A stretch of DNA of 49,958 bases. It comes from Curvibacter sp. (lineage in GTDB: Bacteria; Pseudomonadota; Gammaproteobacteria; Burkholderiales; Burkholderiaceae_C). The stretch lies in assembly GCA_020621965.1 (NCBI GenBank), contig JAHRYV010000022.1:1-49958 (forward strand). Direction: 5' to 3'. The number at the start of each line of letters is the position of its first letter. Position 1 is the stretch's first letter. The translations under genes were made by a program, and so were the position numbers. Of the stretch, positions 35,219 through 43,810 are shown one piece after another. The notes below the pieces were generated by a model, which worked only from the letters and a program-made list of their open reading frames with translations, had not been told where the DNA came from and searched no databases.

Positions 35219-35495
35219 GTGGCGGGCCGGTGGCCTTGTCTCCGATTCTTCTCACCGGAACACGCAGGTCCCGATACTATTCACACACATGAATGCTAGC
35301 CCCGGCGTGCCCGCCGTGGCATGAGGGATTCCCCTTGCCCTGCAGGTCAGGCTCGGTTCAGTCAGTTTTGACCCCGGGCGGGCTAAGTAGAACCCACAAG
35401 CGCGGGCGGGTTGTCGCGGCTGCTCCGGGGCGCCCTGGGGTCGGGGCGCGGCTTTGTGGCACCATGCCGTGCTCTCTACACACCGTCCTGTTGCC

Positions 35496-36191
35496 ATGTC
35501 CCGTGCCGAGCGCCTGCTGAGCCTGATGCAGCAACTGCGCCGCCATCGCCGGCCCGTCAGCGGCGCGGCCCTGGCGCAGCAGCTGGGCGTGAGCCTGCGC
35601 ACGCTGTACCGTGACATCGCGACCCTGCAAGCCCAGGGCGCGCCGATCGAGGGCGAAGCCGGCTTGGGTTATGTGCTGCGCCCCGGCTTCACCCTGCCGC
35701 CCCTGATGTTCACCGTGGAGGAGATCGAGGCCCTGGTCCTGGGCGCGCGCTGGGTGGCCGACCGCGTGGACGTTCGCCTGGCCGACGCCGCACACCACGC
35801 CGTGGCCAAGATCGCGGCCGTGCTGCCGCAGGAGTTGCGCTACACGCTGGAGCACAGCGCCCTGATGGTCGTGCCGCGCCAGACCGTGGCCTGCTCCGAC
35901 GAGGTGCTGTCCCACACACGCCAGGCCCTGCGCGAGGAACGCAAGCTCGAGCTGCACTACCTGGACGCCCAGCAGCGCGAATCGTTGCGCACGGTCTGGC
36001 CCTGTGCGCTGGGTTTCTTCGAGCAGGTCAGCGTGCTGGTGGCCTGGTGCGAGACGCGCAACGATTTCCGGCACTTCCGCACCGACCGCATCCGTGCGCT
36101 GCGCCTGCTGGATGCGCGCCTCCCACGCCGCCGTCTGGACCTGCTGCGCGACTGGCGGCAGAGCGAAGGCATCGCCCCGCCCAGCCTCTGA
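35496..36191 (+). CDS. YafY-type HTH/WYL domain transcriptional regulator
   Basis: A 231-residue regulator. The N-terminal winged HTH (about 3-60) contains RPVSGAALAQQLGVSLRTLY and RDIATLQAQGAPIEGEAGLG. The WYL domain (about 135-205) has the variant core LHYLDAQQRESLRTVWPCAL. WYL domains sense ligands, often nucleic acid or nucleotides. It is followed 97 bases later by a VOC protein; YafY-type regulators next to VOC or SnoaL genes are common, suggesting local control. Start chosen at the ATG 35496 (MSRAERLLSLMQQLR). Confidence 0.88.
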   Translation: MSRAERLLSLMQQLRRHRRPVSGAALAQQLGVSLRTLYRDIATLQAQGAPIEGEAGLGYVLRPGFTLPPLMFTVEEIEALVLGARWVADRVDVRLADAAHHAVAKIAAVLPQELRYTLEHSALMVVPRQTVACSDEVLSHTRQALREERKLELHYLDAQQRESLRTVWPCALGFFEQVSVLVAWCETRNDFRHFRTDRIRALRLLDARLPRRRLDLLRDWRQSEGIAPPSL

Positions 36192-36288
36192 GCCCGGGCG
36201 CTGCGCGCTGCTGACAGAAACTGACAGTGGGTGCTTCAAGAATCAGGACCCAGGCCTGACTTGTCTGATTCTTTTCAACGGAGCCCTC

Positions 36289-36657
36289 ATGAACCATCCC
36301 AGTTATGTGCTGCTGTACGTGGCCGATGTGCCGCGCAGCGCGGAGTTTTATACCCGTCTGCTGGCGCTGCAGCCCGTCGAGTCCTCACCCGGCTTTGCCC
36401 TCTTTGTCCTGTCTTCGGGCTTCAAGCTCGGGCTCTGGTCGCGGCCTGCGGTGTTGCCACCCGTGGCGCAAGAACGCGGCGGCGGCGAACTCTGCATCAC
36501 CGTCGACACCGCAGCCGAGGTGGACGCCTGGGTGGCCGACGGCTGGACGCAAGGTCGCCACGTGCTGCAGGCCCCCACCACCATGGACTTTGGCTACACC
36601 GCCGTGGTGGCCGACCCGGACGGCCACCGGCTGCGTGTGTTCAAGCCAGGGGCGTGA
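36289..36657 (+). CDS. VOC family protein (glyoxalase/bleomycin resistance fold)
   Basis: A 122-residue vicinal oxygen chelate protein. It starts MNHPSYVLLYVADVPRSAEF, has LQAPTTMDFGYTAVVADPDG and ends HRLRVFKPGA, the usual two beta-alpha-beta-beta-beta units. It may bind or modify a small toxic compound. It probably belongs with the WYL regulator upstream. The specific activity cannot be read from sequence. Confidence 0.88.
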   Translation: MNHPSYVLLYVADVPRSAEFYTRLLALQPVESSPGFALFVLSSGFKLGLWSRPAVLPPVAQERGGGELCITVDTAAEVDAWVADGWTQGRHVLQAPTTMDFGYTAVVADPDGHRLRVFKPGA

Positions 36658-36820
36658 GCACGGAGGGTTCCTGCCCCGCACGCGGACCACGCCAGGATCG
36701 CCGTGGCTTCGCGCGCCCAGGTGCCGGTCTGGGGCGCCATGCCACAATCGCCGCCGGCCGAGTCCAGGCCGCTGACACCAGGCGACCTTGCGGGGCGGGG
36801 CGTTGGTTGAGGGAGGAACA

Positions 36821-38551
36821 ATGAACAAACGAGATTGGATGATTGCCGCGCCCGTGCTGTGCGCCCTGGCGGGGTGTGTGGCCGTGTTCATGCATGGGGT
36901 GCAGGTCGAGGCGTCGGTCGGCCGCATCGGCGCGCTGAGGGCGCTGGCCACGCCCGCGGGTGGGCGCGTGGCCGTCGTGGCGGCGCAGGCGCTGCATGTG
37001 CTGGACGCGGACGGCCAGCGTCTGGCGCGGCAGGAGTTGCGCACCCTGGGCCTGCAGGATGCGCCCAATGACATGGATCTCACGGTGGACGAACAAGGCC
37101 GGCTGGAGGCCTGGTTCTTCGAGGATGCCGCCGCGCAGCCGAAGGTGGTCCGATGCGCATGGGACGAGGGGCGCCGGCTCATGCAGCAGTGCGCCACTGC
37201 GGCGCAAGGTCCGCAGCTGAAGTGGTCCGCCCAGTCCCGCGCGGTGCACCTGGCCATCGACCGCAAGGGGCAGCGGATGTTTGTCGCCGATGCAAGGAGT
37301 GCGCGGGTGCAGGTGTTTGACCTCGCCGGCACCCGCGTCGCCAGTTCGGACCCGGCGACATTGCCGCTGTCCTTCCCCAACCGCCTGCGTTATCTCGGCG
37401 ACGACCAGCTGGCGGTGGCCGACAACGACCACCGCAGGCTCCTGTGGGCGGAGTTCCGGTCCGGCGCCGCGCCACGGCTGCTCTCGACGCTGGATGCGGC
37501 GGACCATCCGCAGGCGCGCCCGGGCCGCAGCAAGGTGACCGATGCGGCGTTCGGGCCGTCCGGTGCGATCTGGATGCTTGCCGTCAAGCAGGGCCAGAAA
37601 GACGGCGACGTGCTGGTGTTCGATCACGCGCGCCGGCCCGTGGCGCGCGCCGCGCTGCCCGAGGGGGCGGACCCGCTGGTCGTGGAAGCCCTGGGCGAGA
37701 CGGCGATCGTGGCGGACTATTCCCTGGTGCAGCTGTACCGGGTCGATGCGGCGGGGCGTTATCTGGGTGAATTCGGCGACGTCGCACTGCGCGCCGAACT
37801 CGCATCCCAGCGCGAGGTGTCCTTGCGCGCGAAGATGTGGACAACCGGCAGCCTCGTCGCCGGCGGCATCGTGATCCTGGCCGGCTTGCTGCTGGCCTGG
37901 CGGTATGGCTCCAAGCCCGTGCCGGCCGTGCGCCAGCACGCCCAGGCCGCGGCCATGGGCGAGTCCGGGCCGTCGCTGCAATTTCCAGTAGTGCTCGATC
38001 CCACGGCGCCCTACCGCGCCGCGCTGCGCAAGCAGGCGTGGGCGCTGGGCGCGCTGATGGTGTTTGGCCTGGTGGCCATGGCCGCTCTCGGTGTGCTGGG
38101 CTTTGCGCGCCTGAAGACCGGCGGTCTGCTGGGACAGCTGGCGCTGAGCGCCGTGTTGATGATCGCCACGGCCTGGTATTTCGTGACGGAGCTTCTGCAC
38201 CCCGGGCAGCTGCGCGTCACGGCCCTGCGTGCGGGCCTGTTCCGCAACGGGCGCTGCATCGCCGAGGCACCCCTCGCGGAGGTTTATGCGTCGGACAGGA
38301 TGATCCTGCTGGGCAAGGCGCAGGTGGTGTATCGGATGGGGGGCGCCCAGGCGGGCAGGTTCCCGCCCAAATACGATCTCGAGCTGCTCGGGCGTGCGCT
38401 GCTGCAGCGCCTCCCCGAGGCACAGCTCGTTGACGACATGACGTTGAGCAAGAAGCGGCTGGCACGGCAGCCCCTGTGGCTCAAGGTGCTGGGGCTGGCC
38501 GGGCTGGTCGCGGCCATCGCCTGGGTACTCAAGGACGCGCTGCAGCTCTGA
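36821..38551 (+). CDS. NHL-like beta-propeller membrane protein, unknown function
   Basis: A 576-residue protein I do not recognise as a named family. The ATG at 36821 follows GGGAGGA. Residues 7-25 form an N-terminal hydrophobic segment ending in LAGC, a possible lipobox or anchor. Residues about 35-330 show repeated strands such as LAIDRKGQRMFVADARSARV and LRYLGDDQLAVADNDHRRLL, like NHL or six-bladed propellers, probably periplasmic. Helices follow near 345-365, 410-435 and 440-465, then a small PH-like domain (about 470-530) and a final helix near 555-572. It has no obvious partners in the neighbourhood. Confidence 0.7.
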   Translation: MNKRDWMIAAPVLCALAGCVAVFMHGVQVEASVGRIGALRALATPAGGRVAVVAAQALHVLDADGQRLARQELRTLGLQDAPNDMDLTVDEQGRLEAWFFEDAAAQPKVVRCAWDEGRRLMQQCATAAQGPQLKWSAQSRAVHLAIDRKGQRMFVADARSARVQVFDLAGTRVASSDPATLPLSFPNRLRYLGDDQLAVADNDHRRLLWAEFRSGAAPRLLSTLDAADHPQARPGRSKVTDAAFGPSGAIWMLAVKQGQKDGDVLVFDHARRPVARAALPEGADPLVVEALGETAIVADYSLVQLYRVDAAGRYLGEFGDVALRAELASQREVSLRAKMWTTGSLVAGGIVILAGLLLAWRYGSKPVPAVRQHAQAAAMGESGPSLQFPVVLDPTAPYRAALRKQAWALGALMVFGLVAMAALGVLGFARLKTGGLLGQLALSAVLMIATAWYFVTELLHPGQLRVTALRAGLFRNGRCIAEAPLAEVYASDRMILLGKAQVVYRMGGAQAGRFPPKYDLELLGRALLQRLPEAQLVDDMTLSKKRLARQPLWLKVLGLAGLVAAIAWVLKDALQL

Positions 38552-38556
38552 TGCGA

Positions 38557-38580
38557 AGAAACCGCCCGCAGGCGGTTTCT
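38557..38580 (+). terminator. Hairpin between convergent genes
   Basis: AGAAACCGCC (38557-38566), loop CGCA, GGCGGTTTCT (38571-38580). It lacks a long T run on either side, so termination would be weak, but its place between the propeller gene and convergent htpG suits a shared terminator. Confidence 0.6.
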
Positions 38581-38626
38581 GTCGGATCTGCGCAACCCGC
38601 TCAGACGAGCAGGGCGTTGACCCGCT

Positions 38627-40528
38627 TCACGTATGCCGCCGGGTCCTCCGGCAGGCCCTTCGGCCAGCAGGGCCTGGTCGAACAGGATGTGGGCCAGGTC
38701 GTGGAAGTGCAGAGCCGTCGAGCTTTTTTACCAGCGGATGCTCGGGGTTGACCTCCAGCACCGGTTTGCTGTCCGGTGCCTTCTGGCCGGCCTGCTTGAG
38801 CAGGCGCGCGAGCTGCAGGCTCATGCCGTCGTCGCTGACGACCAGGCAGGCCGGTGAATCCACCAGGCGGGTGGTGACGCGCACGTCGGCGGCCCGGTCC
38901 TTCAGCGCCTCCTTGAGCTTGGCCAGCACCGGCTTGAAGGTCTCGGCGGCCTCTTCAGCGGCCTTCTTCTCGGCCTCGTCCTGCAGTTGGCCCAGATCCA
39001 CCGCGCCCTTGGCCACGCTTTGCAGCGGCGTGCCGTCGAACTCGGGCAGGTGGCTCAGCGCCCATTCGTCCACGCGCTCGCTCATGAGCAGCACTTCGAT
39101 GCCCTTTTTCTTGAAGACTTCGAGTTGCGGGCTGTTCCTGGCGGCGGCCAGGGTCTCGGCGGTGATGTAGTAGATGGCGGTCTGGCCTTCTTTCATGCGG
39201 GCCTTGTAGTCGGCCAGGCCCACGCTGGTCGTGTCGCTGGTCGTGCTGGCAAAACGCAGCAGCTTGGCCAGGCGTTCGCGGTTGGTATGGTCCTCGCCCA
39301 GGCCTTCCTTGAGCACGCTGCCGAACTCGGCATAGAAGCGGCTGTATTTGCCGGCGTTGGCCTTGTCTTCATCGCTGGCGTCCGCGGCCGGCGTGTCCTG
39401 CCTGGCCAGGTTTTCCAGCAGGGTGAGCACGCGCTTGGTGTTGCCGTCACGGATGGCGCGCACGTCGCGGCTTTCCTGCAGCAGTTCACGGCTGACGTTG
39501 AGCGGCAGGTCGGCCGAGTCCACCACGCCCTTGACGAAACGCAGGTAGCTGGGCAGCAGGGCCTCGGCCTCGTCCATGATGAACACGCGCTTCACATAGA
39601 GCTTGAGACCGCCTTTTTTGTCGCGGTTCCACAGGTCGAAGGGTGCCTTGGCCGGCACGTAGAGCAGCTGGGTGTATTCGGTCGCGCCTTCGACGCGGTT
39701 GTGGCTCCAGGCCAGCGGCGCCTCATAGTCGTGGCTGATGGCTTTGTAGAAGTCCTCGTACTGTTCCGGCGTGATGTCCTTCTTGGCGCGGCTCCACAGG
39801 GCGCTAGCCTTGTTGACGGTTTCCCACTCGGTCGTGGTCACCATCTCGCCGGGCTGGTCGTTTTCGCCTTCCTTCCACTCCTCCTTGAGCATCTGGATGG
39901 GCAGCGAGATGTGGTCGGAGTACTTGCCGATGATCTGCTTGATCTTCCAGGCGCTGAGGTAGTCCTCGGCATCCTCGCGCAGGTGCAGGATGACGCTGGT
40001 GCCGCGCTCGGCGCGGGTGATGGTCTCGACCTCGAAGTCGCCGGTGCCGCCGCTGATCCAGCGCACACCCTCCTCGGGTTTCATGCCGGCGCGGCGCGAC
40101 TCGACTGTGATCTTGTCGGCGACGATGAAGCCCGAGTAGAAACCGACGCCGAACTGGCCGATCAGCTGGCCCTGCTCCTTGGCGTCGGCCTGTTTCTCGG
40201 CGCCCAGGCGGCTCATGAAGTCCTTGGTGCCGCTCTTGGCGATGGTGCCCAGGTGGTCGATGGCCTCCTGCGCGCTCATGCCGATGCCGTTGTCTTGGAT
40301 AGTCAGCGTGCGCGCCTGCTTGTCCAGCGCGATGCGCACGCGCAGCTCGGGGGCGTCTTCGTACAGGCCGGCGTCGTTCAGGCCCTCATAACGCAGCTTG
40401 TCGCAGGCGTCCGAGGCATTGGACACCAGCTCGCGCACGAAGATCTCCTTGTTGGAGTAGAGCGAGTGGGTGACGAGGTGCAGCAGCTGGGCGACTTCGG
40501 CCTGGAAGGAATGGGTTTGTTTGCTCAT
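38627..40528 (-). CDS. htpG: Molecular chaperone HtpG (Hsp90), C-terminus frameshifted
   Basis: HtpG, the bacterial Hsp90, starts [20 protein letters not shown]. The N-terminal ATPase has [16 protein letters not shown] and [11 protein letters not shown]; the middle domain has [17 protein letters not shown]. The protein is normal to residue ~600 (VKKLDGS). Then the frame is lost: the expected [18 protein letters not shown] lies in another frame from about 38713, and [17 protein letters not shown] in a third frame from about 38654, with its stop at 38601-38603. As written, the protein ends in an Arg/Pro-rich tail at 38627. Two indels within ~60 bases remove the last dimerisation helices. A sequencing error is the likeliest cause; the intended gene spans 38601-40528. 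Confidence 0.93.
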   Translation of the reverse strand: MSKQTHSFQAEVAQLLHLVTHSLYSNKEIFVRELVSNASDACDKLRYEGLNDAGLYEDAPELRVRIALDKQARTLTIQDNGIGMSAQEAIDHLGTIAKSGTKDFMSRLGAEKQADAKEQGQLIGQFGVGFYSGFIVADKITVESRRAGMKPEEGVRWISGGTGDFEVETITRAERGTSVILHLREDAEDYLSAWKIKQIIGKYSDHISLPIQMLKEEWKEGENDQPGEMVTTTEWETVNKASALWSRAKKDITPEQYEDFYKAISHDYEAPLAWSHNRVEGATEYTQLLYVPAKAPFDLWNRDKKGGLKLYVKRVFIMDEAEALLPSYLRFVKGVVDSADLPLNVSRELLQESRDVRAIRDGNTKRVLTLLENLARQDTPAADASDEDKANAGKYSRFYAEFGSVLKEGLGEDHTNRERLAKLLRFASTTSDTTSVGLADYKARMKEGQTAIYYITAETLAAARNSPQLEVFKKKGIEVLLMSERVDEWALSHLPEFDGTPLQSVAKGAVDLGQLQDEAEKKAAEEAAETFKPVLAKLKEALKDRAADVRVTTRLVDSPACLVVSDDGMSLQLARLLKQAGQKAPDSKPVLEVNPEHPLVKKLDGSALPRPGPHPVRPGPAGRRACRRTRRHT

Positions 40529-40596
40529 GGGATCAGACAGCGGTACAAAAAGGGAAGGCCGGGTGGGCCGGCAAAAACGGGAATTATGGGCGGGGC

Positions 40597-40616
40597 CCGG
40601 GGTTTCAAGACCCCGG
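40597..40616 (-). terminator. Weak hairpin downstream of the rluF-like gene
   Basis: CCGGGGT (40597-40603) and ACCCCGG (40610-40616) with a 6-base loop, 9 bases past the stop of the reverse-strand pseudouridine synthase. There is no T run, so the call is tentative. Confidence 0.3.
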
Positions 40617-40624
40617 TGGAGACA

Positions 40625-41527
40625 TCAGAACTTCTCGTGCGGCGCCAGGTAACGCCACTGCCCCACGGGCAGCTGGCCCAGCATGACACGGCCGATGCGC
40701 ACGCGTTTGAGACCGACGACCTTGAGCCCGACCATTTCGCACATGCGGCGGATCTGGCGCTTTTTGCCTTCGGTGAGGACGAAGCGCAACTGCTCGGGGT
40801 TTTCCCAGTCCACCTTGGCGGGTTTGAGCGGCTGGCCGTCCAGGCTCAGGCCGTGGCGCAGTTTGGCCAGCATGGCCGCGGGGAAGACGGCCTGCACATT
40901 GGTGGAGACCGGATCGTCCTCGTCGATGCGGGTGAGCTGGGTGGGGGCGTTGGCGGCGGCGGGGGTCCCGAGGTAGACCACACGCACCAGGTATTCCTTC
41001 TCCATCACCGAGTCTTCGCCGATCAGCTGGCGCGCCACGCGACCGTCCTGGGTCAGCACCAGCAGGCCGGTGGAGTCGATGTCCAGCCGGCCCGAGGGCG
41101 CCAGGCCGCGCAGCTGCGCGCCGTTGAAGCGCATCGGTGCGCGATCCTCGCGCCAGCGGTTCTGCGGCTGCACCAGCACCACGGCGGGTTCGTGCCCGTC
41201 CTCGGCCTGGCCGCTGACGTAGCCGATGGGTTTGTTGAGCAGGATGGTGACCTGCGTGGCCTGCTTGTTCTGCGCTTGTTTGTCGACCTCGATGCGGTCG
41301 CTGGGCGTGACCTGCTGGCCCATCTCGGCCATCTGGCCGTTGACCTTGACCCAACCGTTCTCGACCCAGGCGTCAGCCTCGCGGCGCGAGCACAGGCCGA
41401 GTTCGGCCATGCGCTTGTTCAGGCGGCTGGTGGCGGCCGCACTGCCGGGCTTGGGCGCGGCGGCGCCTTCGGGGCGAGGTGCGCGGCGCAGGGTGGGGGC
41501 GGCGGGCTTTTCGGGGGTGTCCTTCAT
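40625..41527 (-). CDS. rluF: 23S rRNA pseudouridine synthase, RluF-like
   Basis: A 300-residue RsuA/RluB/RluF-type enzyme. A Pro/Ala-rich N-terminal tail (1-33) precedes an S4 RNA-binding domain (RLNKRMAELGLCSRREADAW, about 35-55). The catalytic motif GRLDIDSTGLLVLTQDG has the nucleophilic Asp in RLDxxSTGL. The GKKRQIRRMCEMVGLKV segment is also typical. RluF modifies U2604 (and U2605) of 23S rRNA in E. coli. RluF is the closest fit by the S4-domain sequence, but another member of the group cannot be excluded. Confidence 0.88.
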   Translation of the reverse strand: MKDTPEKPAAPTLRRAPRPEGAAAPKPGSAAATSRLNKRMAELGLCSRREADAWVENGWVKVNGQMAEMGQQVTPSDRIEVDKQAQNKQATQVTILLNKPIGYVSGQAEDGHEPAVVLVQPQNRWREDRAPMRFNGAQLRGLAPSGRLDIDSTGLLVLTQDGRVARQLIGEDSVMEKEYLVRVVYLGTPAAANAPTQLTRIDEDDPVSTNVQAVFPAAMLAKLRHGLSLDGQPLKPAKVDWENPEQLRFVLTEGKKRQIRRMCEMVGLKVVGLKRVRIGRVMLGQLPVGQWRYLAPHEKF

Positions 41528-41565
41528 CAGGCCTCAATTGTAGAGGTGCCCCCTTGGGCCAGCGC

Positions 41566-42159
41566 CTATTTGACGTGGGAGAGGAAGTGCGCCAGGTCGT
41601 CCAGGTGCTCGTCCTTCAGGCCGTAGAGCGCGGCGCTCATGGCGGTGTCGCGGCCCGGGCCGGGCTGGTCGCGGTACTCCTGCATCACCAGGCGCAGGAA
41701 ACGTTCGTGCTGGCCGGCCAGACGCGGGATCTGCTCGCGGCCCTGGTAGGCGGGCAGATGGCAGGTGCCGCAAAGCATGCTGCGCGCCAGTGTCTTGCCG
41801 CGCTCGTAGCGGGCCGCGTCGACGGCGCCGACCAGGGGCACCGGCGTTTGCGCCGCGAAGTACTGCGCCAGCACGATGAGGTCGGCGTCCTTCAGGCCGT
41901 CGAGCACGCCTTTCATCGGCGGGATGTCGCGCAGCCCTTCACGGATCAGCACCAGCTGGTTCTCCAGAAAGATCCTGGGCTGGCCGGCCAGCGAGGGGAT
42001 CAGCGGATTCTGCGAATTGCCCTGCGGGCCGTGGCAGGCGAGACACAGCTGCAACTGTTGCGGCTGCTGGGCCTGGGCGCCGGCGGCGAAGCACAGCAGG
42101 GCCAGGACGGCCAGGCGCTTGCCGTGCCGTGCGAGGCTGGGTGGGGTGGGGCGGGGCAT
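41566..42159 (-). CDS. Di-heme cytochrome c (c4-like)
   Basis: A 197-residue periplasmic cytochrome. The signal peptide covers about residues 1-30 (LLCFAAGAQA). Two heme sites are present: CLACH at 39-43 and CGTCH at 130-134, each followed by an SLAGQ/RLAGQ segment as in cytochrome c4. It lies 62 bases downstream of the lipoprotein PQQ-type dehydrogenase, with an intrinsic terminator between them, and is the likely electron acceptor of that enzyme. There is no good ribosome binding site before the ATG at 42159; the T tract of the terminator ends 14 bases upstream. The upstream frame is open but overlaps the dehydrogenase. Confidence 0.9.
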   Translation of the reverse strand: MPRPTPPSLARHGKRLAVLALLCFAAGAQAQQPQQLQLCLACHGPQGNSQNPLIPSLAGQPRIFLENQLVLIREGLRDIPPMKGVLDGLKDADLIVLAQYFAAQTPVPLVGAVDAARYERGKTLARSMLCGTCHLPAYQGREQIPRLAGQHERFLRLVMQEYRDQPGPGRDTAMSAALYGLKDEHLDDLAHFLSHVK

Positions 42160-42172
42160 GGTGTGCGGTCCG

Positions 42173-42204
42173 GAAAAAAAAGCAGGGCCGCTGGCGGCCC
42201 TGCT
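42173..42204 (-). terminator. Rho-independent terminator between dehydrogenase and di-heme cytochrome
   Basis: On the reverse strand AGCAGGGCCG pairs with CGGCCCTGCT (10 pairs, CCAG loop) and runs into eight T residues. It stands between the dehydrogenase stop (42222) and the cytochrome start (42159), so the cytochrome must be expressed by read-through or from an unseen promoter. Confidence 0.88.
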
Positions 42205-42221
42205 GGGGGAAAGCGGCCGTT

Positions 42222-43511
42222 TCAGCGCCTGGAGTACGAGATGCGGTAGATGGCGCCGTTCTGCTCGTCGGAGACCAGCAGGGCGCCATCGGGCATCTGC
42301 AGGAAGTAGGCCGGGCGACCCCAGAAGGTGTTGGCCTGCGGATCGGCGAAGCCGGTCATGAAGGGGCTGACCTTGGCGTTGCGGCCGTCGTTGCTGGCGC
42401 GCACCACCACGACGTCGAAGCCGTTCTTGACAGTGCGGTTCCACGAACCCTTGCGCGCCACGAACAGGGCGTTCTTGTACTCGCGCGGGAACATGTTGCC
42501 GGTGTAGAAGTGCGCGCCCATATTGGCCGCGTGCGCACCCATGGTGGTGACCGGCAGGGTCACGCCGGCGCAGGGATTGTCCTTCTTGATGTCGGGATCG
42601 ACCACGCCCTTGGCATGGCAGTAGGGGAAGCCGAAGAACTGGCCCGGGCGCCCCAGGCGGTTGAGCTCGTCCTCGGGGCTGTCGTCACCCATCCAGTCGC
42701 GGCCGTGGTCGGTGAACCAGAGTTCCTTGGTGACCGGGTGGAAATCGAAACCCTGGGTGTTGCGCACGCCGGTGGCGATGACTTCCATGCCCGTGCCGTC
42801 CGGGTTGTAGCGGCGGATCTGCGCGTACTCCTGGGTTGGCAACTGGCAGATGTTGCACGGCGCGCCGAAGGGCACGTAGAGCTTGCCGTCCGGGCCGAAG
42901 CGCAGGTATTTCCAGTTGTGGTGCTGCTGCGGCGGCAGCTTGAAGTTGGCCGTCAGGTCGACCGGCGCCACGCCGGGGTTGGACTCGATGCCGTCGTAGC
43001 GCAGCACCTTGTCGATGGCCATCACGTAGAGCGAGCCCTTGTGGATGGTGGCGGCCGGCTGGTTGAGCTTGTCCACCACCACGCGGCTCGTGCGCTCGCC
43101 GCCCTTGTCGGTGATTTCGTAGACCCGGCCCAGGCCACGCGTGCCGCCGTAGACCTTGCCGCTGTCGCCGCGCGTGATGGCCCGGATGCCCGGCGTGCCG
43201 GTGGACCAGACCTCGACCTTGAAGCCCCGCGGCAGCTTGAGCTTGCTCAGCGGGATCTCGGAGGCCGGGGTCACCGTGTTCTTGCCGGCCAGCGGCGCGA
43301 GGCGGGAGTCGGCCATGGCGGCCGGTCGGCCCTGCTGCCAGGCGGGGGGCTGCGGCGCCGGCGCAGCCGCGGGGGCTGGCGCCGCGGCGGTCGCGGGCTG
43401 TGCGGGCACGGCCACCGGGGCCGCCGTCTCGGGCGGGGGCGCCTCGGACGTTGCGCAGCCAGCCAACAGGGCGGCCAGCATGGCGCCGGCGAGAGTAAGC
43501 AAGGGGTTCAT
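42222..43511 (-). CDS. PQQ-type sorbosone/sugar dehydrogenase, lipoprotein
   Basis: A 429-residue six-bladed propeller of the sorbosone/aldose dehydrogenase family. The N-terminus ends in lipobox LLAGC (Cys19), then an Ala/Pro-rich linker (about 25-60). The propeller includes LPRGFKVEVWSTGTPGIRAI, HHNWKYLRFGPDGKLYVPFG with the candidate catalytic His, and the PQQ-binding GVRNTQGFDFHPVTKELWF. CNIC and further Cys residues could form disulfides. Soluble PQQ glucose dehydrogenase uses the same fold, His and Arg. It oxidises an aldose or aldehyde in the periplasm. AAAGGAG precedes the ATG. It is divergent from a paralogue at 43811. PQQ dependence is inferred from family. Confidence 0.85.
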   Translation of the reverse strand: MNPLLTLAGAMLAALLAGCATSEAPPPETAAPVAVPAQPATAAAPAPAAAPAPQPPAWQQGRPAAMADSRLAPLAGKNTVTPASEIPLSKLKLPRGFKVEVWSTGTPGIRAITRGDSGKVYGGTRGLGRVYEITDKGGERTSRVVVDKLNQPAATIHKGSLYVMAIDKVLRYDGIESNPGVAPVDLTANFKLPPQQHHNWKYLRFGPDGKLYVPFGAPCNICQLPTQEYAQIRRYNPDGTGMEVIATGVRNTQGFDFHPVTKELWFTDHGRDWMGDDSPEDELNRLGRPGQFFGFPYCHAKGVVDPDIKKDNPCAGVTLPVTTMGAHAANMGAHFYTGNMFPREYKNALFVARKGSWNRTVKNGFDVVVVRASNDGRNAKVSPFMTGFADPQANTFWGRPAYFLQMPDGALLVSDEQNGAIYRISYSRR

Positions 43512-43762
43512 GGGCGGAGTCTCCTTTGAAGGTTCTGCTTCTGTGCAGACCGCTGCGAATGCTAGACCTGCGCGTCGCAGCGCGCGCTAGGGTTTCCACC
43601 GACGGCTTCGTAACGGCTTGCCGGACCCATATAAGAGCTCATTGATGGAGCGGCAGGGCGGGTGTTCCAAATATTGACACTCGTCTCGGGACTTACCCGC
43701 GACAGGCGCAGGGGCAGTGCCGAGCCACTTGCAAATTGGTTTGAAGGTTTGCTTAATGAGCC

Positions 43763-43779
43763 TCCCAATTCCTTTGGGA
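43763..43779. promoter_or_regulatory. Inverted repeat in the divergent dehydrogenase promoter region
   Basis: TCCCAA-N5-TTGGGA, 32 bases before the forward dehydrogenase ATG. It is the clearest dyad in the 299-base region 43512-43810. A TTGACA stands at 43674-43679 but without a matching -10. It may be an operator controlling the forward arm. Confidence 0.4.
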
Positions 43780-43810
43780 AACACCACAAGGCAAACAACG
43801 AGGAGCAGGC

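Noticed and set aside
36821-38551. The propeller membrane protein as a third PQQ dehydrogenase
   Set aside because: It has NHL-like strands but lacks the GVRN and DGKLYV blocks seen in both dehydrogenases, and it has several helices and a PH-like domain.
38987-41626. An 879-codon forward reading frame
   Set aside because: It is antisense to htpG and the RluF-like gene, both of which have clear family motifs. It is a by-product of high GC codon use.
42840-42870. CNIC in the lipoprotein dehydrogenase as a heme c site
   Set aside because: The second cysteine is followed by Gln, not His, so the CxxCH heme motif is absent.
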